The notes under the pieces: model-generated
What the model saw: only the letters and a program-made list of their open reading frames with translations
Databases searched by the model: none
What the model was told of the DNA's origin: nothing
Made by a program: the position numbers and the translations under genes
From: Euryarchaeota archaeon UBA182
Lineage (GTDB): Archaea; Thermoplasmatota; Poseidoniia; Poseidoniales; Thalassarchaeaceae
Assembly: GCA_002495675.1 (NCBI GenBank)
Contig: DAGH01000026.1
Coordinates: 1 to 14,484, forward strand
Reading direction: 5' to 3'
Length of the DNA: 14,484 nt
Shown here: positions 7,826 to 13,457 of the stretch, one piece after another
Numbering within the stretch: the first letter of the stretch is position 1
Layout of the letters: the number at the start of each line of letters is the position of its first letter

Positions 7826-8190
7826 TCAGTCTGTCAGGCCTGATTGTAGATGCGTGTGGTTGGGTCGCACTCGTAGATGCCAAAATCAATCTTGACATCG
7901 AATTGAAAACGATTCTTGGACAGCCAGAACTGATTCTTACTGACACAGTGCTCATTGAATTGAGAAAAATAGACGAGGGTCGTAAGGGGCTGTTGTTGGA
8001 ATTATTGACTTCAAGAGCTAGAATCATTCATTCCAGTGATTCCTACGCAGATGATGGACTGATCAAACTTTCAATTGAGACCGGTTATCCAGTTCTCACC
8101 GTTGATCGAGAATTAAAGAGGCGCCTGATCTCTGTGAGTTGCTCATACGTCGAAGTCACTGCAGGTAGAACACTGAGGCTCGTCGACTAA
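7822..8190 (+). CDS. Fcf1/Utp24-like PIN-domain nuclease
   Basis: This is a single PIN domain of about 122 residues, related to the rRNA-processing endonuclease Fcf1/Utp24. A gene of this kind commonly follows aIF2 gamma in archaea, and that context supports a ribosome-assembly role over a toxin role; no antitoxin-like gene is adjacent. Counting from GTG 7822, the acidic metal-binding positions are visible: Asp10 (LIVDACGW), Glu46 (VLIELRKID), Asp77-Asp78 (YADDGLIKL) and Asp95 (LTVDRELKRR). The start is uncertain. GTG 7822 overlaps the aIF2 gamma stop, and the SD-like AAGGAGTGATC there may instead serve a slightly later non-ATG start. An in-frame ATG at 7789 would overlap aIF2 gamma by 37 bases. 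The stop overlaps the convergent DUF357 stop by four bases. Confidence 0.85.
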   Translation: MISLSGLIVDACGWVALVDAKINLDIELKTILGQPELILTDTVLIELRKIDEGRKGLLLELLTSRARIIHSSDSYADDGLIKLSIETGYPVLTVDRELKRRLISVSCSYVEVTAGRTLRLVD

Positions 8191-8489
8191 GGCAGTGTGA
8201 AAAGTCGGTCATCGCCATGACCATTGAGAAGGCCGGTCTTCACTGCGCAGTCTATCCAAGCATGTGCGTAGTTTATTGCACCGAATGCACGAACAAAATC
8301 CCCCTTCTCCAAGAAATGTTCGGAGTCGCTAAGGTAATCATCAAACATCCTCAACATTTTTGATAGATTCTCCCTCTCTACGTCAGTTTTCGCCAATGAA
8401 GTAGCCTTTTCCCTTGCTTCTTTCGAAAGTTGGATGTAATACAAAACCCTCTTTTCTGTAATTCTGGTGTTTGATTCATCTGAGAACAT
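8187..8489 (-). CDS. DUF357 family small archaeal protein
   Basis: This is a 100-residue, mostly helical protein matching the archaeal DUF357 family by its C-terminal signature FDDYLSDSEHFLEKGD followed by FGAINYAHAWIDCAVKTGLL (about residues 49-90). No biochemical function is established for the family. The N-terminal half is rich in Lys, Arg and Glu and may form a helical hairpin. The ATG at 8489 has a strong AGGAGG (8496-8501) six bases upstream, inside the end of the preceding AAA+ gene, which it overlaps by 14 bases. The arrangement suggests translational coupling and that the two proteins are made together. Its stop overlaps the convergent PIN gene stop by four bases. Confidence 0.78.
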   Translation of the reverse strand: MFSDESNTRITEKRVLYYIQLSKEAREKATSLAKTDVERENLSKMLRMFDDYLSDSEHFLEKGDFVRAFGAINYAHAWIDCAVKTGLLNGHGDDRLFTLP

Positions 8490-10254
8490 CCAAAGCCTCC
8501 TCTGTTAGCTTGAAAAACCTCGTACGCCCTTCTTTTCGAACTTTCAGGAAACCATTTCTCTTTAGTTCGTTAAACAATTGAGAGAGCCTGGGGCGGCCAA
8601 CTTCAAGCCTGGCCTGCAACTCTGGATCAGAAGGAGATATCTCCCTTGTTGAGGAAACAGTAAGGATCAATTTTTCTGCCTCGTTGAGCTTACTGAGGTA
8701 TGCGCGTTTGAGTGGAACTGAATCGTCCCATGTTGGTTCTGAGCTATAATCGAAGGAAATGCTTGGGGACACTGGTTGGGGCCTGGGGCTTGGAGTCACT
8801 CCGATAGAATCGTATCGGGTTTGTTCTTGTTGGGTGTTCTCAACAGGTGGAGGAAGAGTGGCTTCAAAATCTTCCCCCACGGTCCAAACTGCTTGGTCCG
8901 TAGATAAAACTGGAGAATCATCGATACCCTGATTTGATGTACTGGGGACTAAGGATGGCTCGATTAGAATCCTTGTGGAGTCTTCAAAATTGTATGTTGG
9001 TTGTCCATCCGCATCAATAATTTTGGTCCCATCGCCTCCTTTCGGCATTTCAAAGCGAGTGCTGACGGTTCTCTCTGCTAAGCCTTTGAAGGACCCCGTC
9101 GTACCAGATTTCACGGGTTTAACTGTAACTGGCGGAGGCTCTGTGCCTGGCTCCATCCAAAAATATCCCTCTCGATCAGATGATTGGAGCTCCGTCGTCT
9201 CCAGCTTTGGGGCCATATTCTCTTCGATCGCCGCCTCTTCGATAAACTCTGATTCTGTCTCCGAGTGGTCTGATTCGATCGAAGTATCATGTATCTCTTC
9301 ATCGAATATTTGCTCAGTTGCCTCAGGCTCTAATTCGACACTCGCATCTAGAACTGCATTGAACTGAGGGAGGCCATACTCATAGATCGATGGTATGGCG
9401 CCCGCTACTTCAGGGACTTGTTCATTCTCCGGTTCAATTTTTGTTGTGGGTGATGGCAGTTCCTCCACATATGTTTTTTCGGACCAGCGAAACAGCCGTT
9501 CTAGGGTACCAGATCTATTCCTTATCCCTCTCCTTTCGTCCACAAGATCCCTTAGCGTTCGGACGACTGCCCTCGGGATTCCTTCGGTCATGTCGTGTAT
9601 ATTCTCAATCAACTGGGGGTGCATGATCCACCTTTGACGTGCGACCCTGATGATTCTCTTGTCGACTAGTAATTGAATCTCATCGGCGGTCAGATTTCGT
9701 AGGCTGTAGGGGGGGTCAAAAATTTCCAATGTATGTTCCTCGAGGGAGGATAATTGACCTGGGAGCATTGTGAACAATACCAGAGCCCGCATTTTCTGCA
9801 TTATTTGGACCAATCTTGGGATCACCGTGCTGACATCAACATTGTAAGGCAAATCGAAAGCCACAAGGGGTATTGGCCCATCTTTGCTATCGAGCTCTTC
9901 TGAAAGTCTAGATATTGTCTCGGAAATAATGGAAGGGAGATTATGCCCAATAAAATGAGCAGCGACTTGTGTGACCATATTCTTCACAGGGTCATTGTCC
10001 ATTGGCCAGTAATCGCTAATGAATGGGCTTGATGATTGGGACGCTACCGCGTTTAGTATTGAGGTTCTTCCCGATCCCCTGACTCCAGAAATAATTACCA
10101 TCCTCGGTGATCCGGAAATTAGATGTTCTCTGCATTCGATTACTATCTCATCCCTCCCGATCAGATCTTGTGCTTGTCCAATCGATAGTGGCCTGATTTC
10201 GAAAGGATTGCCACTAAGGCTTGGAAGTTCCAATACAGTCGGGTCAACCCCCAT
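8476..10254 (-). CDS. ORC/Cdc6-like AAA+ protein with degraded Walker motifs, long disordered linker and C-terminal winged helix
   Basis: A 592-residue soluble protein in three parts. Residues about 15-265 are an ORC/AAA_16-like NTPase fold: NPFEIRPL and LIGRDE boxes, P-loop GVRGSGRTS (57-65), Walker B-like LVAFDLPYN (130-138) and a sensor 2-like TEGIPRAV with Arg228. The P-loop Lys is Arg63, and the catalytic Glu after Walker B Asp134 is Leu135. ATP binding is possible, but hydrolysis is doubtful. Residues about 270-510 are Glu/Ser/Pro/Thr-rich, low in complexity and probably disordered. Residues about 513-592 form a winged helix, with likely recognition helix RPRLSQLFNELKRNG and a basic wing VRKEGRTRFF. 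It starts at ATG 10254 with no Shine-Dalgarno sequence, beside an AT-rich repeat region, and overlaps the DUF357 gene. A transcription regulator or divergent initiator would both fit. The exact role is unknown. Confidence 0.85.
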   Translation of the reverse strand: MGVDPTVLELPSLSGNPFEIRPLSIGQAQDLIGRDEIVIECREHLISGSPRMVIISGVRGSGRTSILNAVASQSSSPFISDYWPMDNDPVKNMVTQVAAHFIGHNLPSIISETISRLSEELDSKDGPIPLVAFDLPYNVDVSTVIPRLVQIMQKMRALVLFTMLPGQLSSLEEHTLEIFDPPYSLRNLTADEIQLLVDKRIIRVARQRWIMHPQLIENIHDMTEGIPRAVVRTLRDLVDERRGIRNRSGTLERLFRWSEKTYVEELPSPTTKIEPENEQVPEVAGAIPSIYEYGLPQFNAVLDASVELEPEATEQIFDEEIHDTSIESDHSETESEFIEEAAIEENMAPKLETTELQSSDREGYFWMEPGTEPPPVTVKPVKSGTTGSFKGLAERTVSTRFEMPKGGDGTKIIDADGQPTYNFEDSTRILIEPSLVPSTSNQGIDDSPVLSTDQAVWTVGEDFEATLPPPVENTQQEQTRYDSIGVTPSPRPQPVSPSISFDYSSEPTWDDSVPLKRAYLSKLNEAEKLILTVSSTREISPSDPELQARLEVGRPRLSQLFNELKRNGFLKVRKEGRTRFFKLTEEALDVLR

Positions 10255-10560
10255 ATTCGAGTGGTCTGTGGTGACTCATATAGTATTAACGTATAATAAC
10301 GTTTAATTTTATAGATTAACGTATAATTTCATACTATTTTTCCTTAATTGCTATTTTTTACAACAAAAAAAGCACTTTGTTAACGTATAATTAACGCATA
10401 ATTAACGTATTATTAACGCATTTAATGTGAAATTAACGCTTCTTATTTGATTTTCATCTCAAAATGATGTTAATCCCTTGACCTTAATTTTCGTAAATAT
10501 TGATCTTTTTTTAGGATATTTTCCGCATCACTTACAACCCTATTACCACTGCCATCAACA
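10255..10560. promoter_or_regulatory. AT-rich divergent intergenic region: promoters plus repeat array
   Basis: This 306-base gap between the divergent AAA+ and HMG-CoA reductase genes holds no credible coding sequence. It is far more AT-rich than the rest of the window, with several A/T runs (10336-10340, 10354-10359, 10364-10370, 10505-10512) and TTAACG repeats. TATA candidates for the reverse gene are ACTATATGAG (10284-10275), placed for a leaderless transcript, and CTATAAAATT (10314-10305). For the forward gene they are TAAATATT (10494-10501) and GGATATTT (10514-10521). Both promoters therefore lie in or next to the repeats. The region has the composition expected of an easily melted element, so an origin is possible, though no canonical origin recognition box was found. 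Confidence 0.6.
10286..10438 (+). repeat. Helically phased TTAACG direct repeats (iteron-like)
   Basis: The consensus unit is TTAACGYATAAT. Group one has copies at 10286-10297 (TTAACGTATAAT), 10296-10307 (ATAACGTTTAAT) and 10316-10327 (TTAACGTATAAT), with steps of 10 and 20 bases. Group two has copies beginning at 10380, 10391, 10402 and 10413, an exact 11-base period in which the sixth/seventh bases alternate GT, GC, GT, GC. A further TTAACG lies at 10433, 20 bases on. All are in the same orientation. Steps near 10.5 or 21 bases put every copy on about the same face of the helix, as in operators or iterons bound cooperatively by a winged-helix protein. The binder is not known. Confidence 0.8.
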
Positions 10561-11862
10561 ATGCCAATAGAGGATAGTAGAATGCCGGGTTTTCATCGCC
10601 TAACGCCAAGGGAAAGAAGAGAGAAGCTTGCAGAGGTTGCAGGGTTGACCAAAGAACACCTTGATGCATGGGAATCAGGGATACTCGAGATGGGGATTGC
10701 GGATAGGATGATTGAGAACGTGATTGGAACTTATTCACTTCCAATTGGAGTGGCTACCAATTTCGTAATCGATGACAGACACTATGCCATACCCTTCGTG
10801 GTTGAGGAGGCTAGTGTTGTTGCAGCAGCCTCCAATATGGCCAAAAGATGTCTGAAGAATGGAGGATTCAGATCAAATAACGATGACCCGGTGATGATTG
10901 GCCAAATTCAAGTTGTTGGCATGGATAATGTGGATGATGGTCGTTCGTCTGTGTTGTCTTCCAAGGATGAGTTGATCAAAATCTGCAATGAAGTGGATCC
11001 CATTCTTGTAAAATTTGGAGGTGGTTGTAAGGATATCGAAGCGCGGCCAATAAAGACTGACTCTGGTGATATGCTGATTGTCCATATCCTAGTAGATTGT
11101 AGGGATGCGATGGGCGCTAATGCTGTCAATACGATGGCGGAAACAGTCGCCCCAAAAATAGAACAATTGACGGGTGGGGCTGTGATACTCAGGATAATTA
11201 GTAATCTCGCAGTTCACAGACTCGCTAGGATCTCCGCAACCTTCACCCCCGAGGAGATGTCTGACAATGGGAAAGACTCGGAACAGGGGTCTGAGGTCAT
11301 TAACGGGGTGATTCAAGCATACCACTTCGCTGCTGCTGATCCGTTTAGAGCTACGACCCACAATAAAGGAATTATGAATGCTATTTCATCGGTTGCCATT
11401 GCCTGTGGACAGGACTGGCGTGCGATAGAATCGGGAGCCCATGCTTACGCAGCCTTCGGAAATAAGAACTCCACATATGGCTCGATGACTGAGTGGTCCG
11501 TGGATGAGGAAGGAAACCTAGTCGGATCCATAGAACTGCCCATGGCAGTAGGATTGGTAGGCGGTGCAATAAGGATTCATCCTGGCGCAAAGGCAAATGT
11601 GGCACTATTGGGTGTTGAGACCGCTGACGAGTTGGGGAAGGTCATGGCCTCTGCAGGACTGGCTCAAAACCTAGGTGCTCTGAGGGCACTGGCAACTGTC
11701 GGTATTCAAGCTGGCCATATGAAATTACACCTACAGAATATGGCTGCGGCCGCTGGAGCCAATGATGAGGAAATCGAAGAGGTCTCCAAGATTGTGAAGT
11801 CCAGCGGTGAAAGAATAACTATGGCTGCGGTAGTCTCTGCCTTGGAGAGTTTGAGGTCCTGA
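10561..11862 (+). CDS. Class II 3-hydroxy-3-methylglutaryl-CoA reductase
   Basis: This enzyme reduces HMG-CoA to mevalonate, committing carbon to isoprenoids and so to archaeal membrane lipids. The 433 residues are collinear with the class II enzyme of Pseudomonas mevalonii as I recall its sequence. The catalytic residues correspond to Glu83 (VVEEASVV), Lys269 (THNKG), Asp285 (GQDWRAIE) and His386 (GIQAGHMKLH). The nucleotide-binding DAMGAN is at 182-187. Asp146, the residue tied to NADH preference in P. mevalonii, is also conserved, suggesting NAD(H) use. ATG 10561 is chosen because IEDSRMPGFHRL aligns with the class II N-terminus. An internal ATG at 10582 has a GAGGAT six bases upstream but would lose this block. 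The gene ends directly against the convergent scpB stop, with no gap. Confidence 0.95.
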   Translation: MPIEDSRMPGFHRLTPRERREKLAEVAGLTKEHLDAWESGILEMGIADRMIENVIGTYSLPIGVATNFVIDDRHYAIPFVVEEASVVAAASNMAKRCLKNGGFRSNNDDPVMIGQIQVVGMDNVDDGRSSVLSSKDELIKICNEVDPILVKFGGGCKDIEARPIKTDSGDMLIVHILVDCRDAMGANAVNTMAETVAPKIEQLTGGAVILRIISNLAVHRLARISATFTPEEMSDNGKDSEQGSEVINGVIQAYHFAAADPFRATTHNKGIMNAISSVAIACGQDWRAIESGAHAYAAFGNKNSTYGSMTEWSVDEEGNLVGSIELPMAVGLVGGAIRIHPGAKANVALLGVETADELGKVMASAGLAQNLGALRALATVGIQAGHMKLHLQNMAAAAGANDEEIEEVSKIVKSSGERITMAAVVSALESLRS

Positions 11863-12462
11863 TTACTCTTCTTCTGAGTCCCTGCCGGTGTAATCTTGGA
11901 TTTTCGTTTGCCCATCACCAAGTGATTCGGCCAGTTCCGTTCCCGTCATGCCAGCCTCTTTCGCCTGTTGCCTGAACCAACTCCTTACCTTGTCTGGTCT
12001 TATCTCTGGCGCTCCGAAATACTCTGCAAATCTTCTAGTGGTCATCAAACGTCGTGTGGACCCGTCTCTTCGCCGACTGATTAGGCCCATGCTCGAGAGC
12101 TCCCTGACGTGATCATATGCCCTCTGACCCAGCATTTCAACCAGCGTGGATTGGGCCATGGGCTGATGGTAAGCTATCAAAGCCGCAGTAGGCATAAGTC
12201 TTTGAGGAATGTCCGGCCTTACGTTCCCTGGCATTTTGTTGGCTAAGGATGGTTTCACTTCCATTATCCACCTACCGGATATCTCAGATATTTGCAAAGC
12301 CCCTGACTTCCGTCTCGCGAGGGTGGATTTAAGTCCCCTAAGCGCCATTTCCACGTCACTGTCGTTCGATTGGGACGCTAGGGCGATCTCAGATACTGTC
12401 ATCGAACGTCCTGACCCAAACAAAATTGCTTCGATGACAGTTGGGAGGGTATCTTTATCCAT
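11863..12462 (-). CDS. scpB: Segregation and condensation protein ScpB
   Basis: This is the kite subunit of the SMC-ScpA-ScpB condensin, which dimerises and binds the central part of ScpA to shape and segregate the chromosome. The 199 residues contain two winged-helix domains: about 5-80, with VIEAILFGSGRSMTVSEIA, and about 85-165, with LMPTAALIAYHQPMAQSTLVEMLG and the GLISRRRDGSTRRLMTTRRFAEYFG wing. Both are typical ScpB blocks. An acidic tail (GRDSEEE) ends the protein. ATG 12462 lies one base after the scpA stop, with GGTGGG eight bases upstream, so the gene is the last of a tight smc-scpA-scpB operon. Its stop abuts that of the convergent HMG-CoA reductase gene. Confidence 0.92.
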   Translation of the reverse strand: MDKDTLPTVIEAILFGSGRSMTVSEIALASQSNDSDVEMALRGLKSTLARRKSGALQISEISGRWIMEVKPSLANKMPGNVRPDIPQRLMPTAALIAYHQPMAQSTLVEMLGQRAYDHVRELSSMGLISRRRDGSTRRLMTTRRFAEYFGAPEIRPDKVRSWFRQQAKEAGMTGTELAESLGDGQTKIQDYTGRDSEEE

Positions 12463-12463
12463 T

Positions 12464-13453
12464 TCAATCGCCCACCAATTTCTCTTGTGGATGAAGCCGC
12501 TCCGAAAGAATGTCGAAGTCCATTTCCTCTGGATGTAGGTCTCTCAGTATCACCTTCCCATCCATGCCATCTTCCTGGCGTATGCTCGCATACCCCCTGT
12601 TTACAAGGAACAATGCTGCTACCATCGCTGCAACTTGGGCCTCTGCATCCGCCTCATCCCGGGAGGTTCCTCTCTCCATGGATCTCTCTGCAAGTTCCTC
12701 TGAGACAGAGGATAAGGTGCATGAGCCGGTGTTAGGATTTGCTCGCATCCTCATTGCTTCCCATGTTCTGCGGATGTCCCCCTCCAGATCCTCTACATGG
12801 AGGCTGCCGCTGAACCTAGCCCTGGCAGTTTCGAGGGCTTCCCTCCTTTCTTCGGCAATCTTCATTCTCAAATTCTCTTCTTGAGATATCCTGCTTGCTG
12901 CCTTCAAACCTAGGAGGAGTTCCCCTAAAGTGACTGGCCTGCCCTCATCCCTCTGAATCCTGCCCTCGAACATACCTGGTAGGTTCTCTTTTAGGGAACC
13001 AGTAATAACCCCGACAGAGAAATTGTACGCGGCATCATCATAATCAGACTCCCAACCACCATCGTAAAGCCATTCCTCATCGTCGTGATCCTCGCGATGT
13101 TGCCTCTCAACAAGAGATTCTGCTTGTCCACGAAGGACCTGCCATGCCATTCTGATCAGTCTTCCGCAGGTCGGTAGGTCCACGTGTTCTGATTGCTCTA
13201 TCCTCGAGGTGAACATTTCCAAGAATGCAGACAAGTCAACTGCCCATGGATCGAGATCCTTATTCTGAAAGAGTTGCAATACTAATGCAACAGACCTATC
13301 GAATGGATCGTCGAGGAATTGGTGCTCGGCTTCCTCCATCTCAGCGAGTTCGAGTATCCGATCCAAGTATTCACTTGTCTCAAGGTCCATGTCTGTGGCG
13401 ATCAGGGTGGCAATGATGTCGTCCCTGAGTGATTTCTCATCCAACACACCCAT
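12464..13453 (-). CDS. scpA: Segregation and condensation protein ScpA (kleisin)
   Basis: This is the kleisin that bridges the two SMC heads and carries ScpB. The signature N-terminal block DPFDRSVALVLQLFQNKDLD (about residues 49-68 from ATG 13453) corresponds to the family's DPFDGPLDLLL motif. A helical region and a C-terminal winged helix follow, ending in the VAAMVAALFLVNRGYASIRQ-like block that contacts the SMC head. The middle carries an acidic insertion (REDHDDEEWLYDGGWESDYDD). ATG 13453 gives 329 residues and begins four bases after the smc stop, with GGAGG 12 bases upstream. The frame stays open to 13561, but that would overlap smc by 104 bases and add an Arg/Lys-rich stretch, probably just the out-of-frame reading of the acidic smc tail. 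Confidence 0.88.
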   Translation of the reverse strand: MGVLDEKSLRDDIIATLIATDMDLETSEYLDRILELAEMEEAEHQFLDDPFDRSVALVLQLFQNKDLDPWAVDLSAFLEMFTSRIEQSEHVDLPTCGRLIRMAWQVLRGQAESLVERQHREDHDDEEWLYDGGWESDYDDAAYNFSVGVITGSLKENLPGMFEGRIQRDEGRPVTLGELLLGLKAASRISQEENLRMKIAEERREALETARARFSGSLHVEDLEGDIRRTWEAMRMRANPNTGSCTLSSVSEELAERSMERGTSRDEADAEAQVAAMVAALFLVNRGYASIRQEDGMDGKVILRDLHPEEMDFDILSERLHPQEKLVGD

Positions 13454-13457
13454 GAGC

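Noticed and set aside
7822..8190. PIN gene as a VapC toxin of a toxin-antitoxin pair
   Set aside because: No small antitoxin-like gene is adjacent upstream, and the position after aIF2 gamma matches the conserved Fcf1-like neighbourhood.
8187..8190. Overlap of PIN and DUF357 stop codons as a sign of misannotation
   Set aside because: Both proteins keep their family C-termini, so a four-base convergent overlap is the simplest reading.
8975..9367. Forward-strand open frame of 130 codons
   Set aside because: It lies antisense inside the disordered linker of the AAA+ gene; its Ser/Pro/Val-rich composition is the complement of the linker's Glu/Ser/Thr codons, and it has no recognisable domain.
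10286..10438. Repeat array as a CRISPR
   Set aside because: The units are about 11 bases and directly abutting, with no 30-40 base unique spacers and no cas genes nearby.
10255..10560. A small RNA or tRNA gene in the AT-rich gap
   Set aside because: No cloverleaf, no GC-rich stem and no conserved RNA motif could be seen; the composition is opposite to that of a structured RNA gene.
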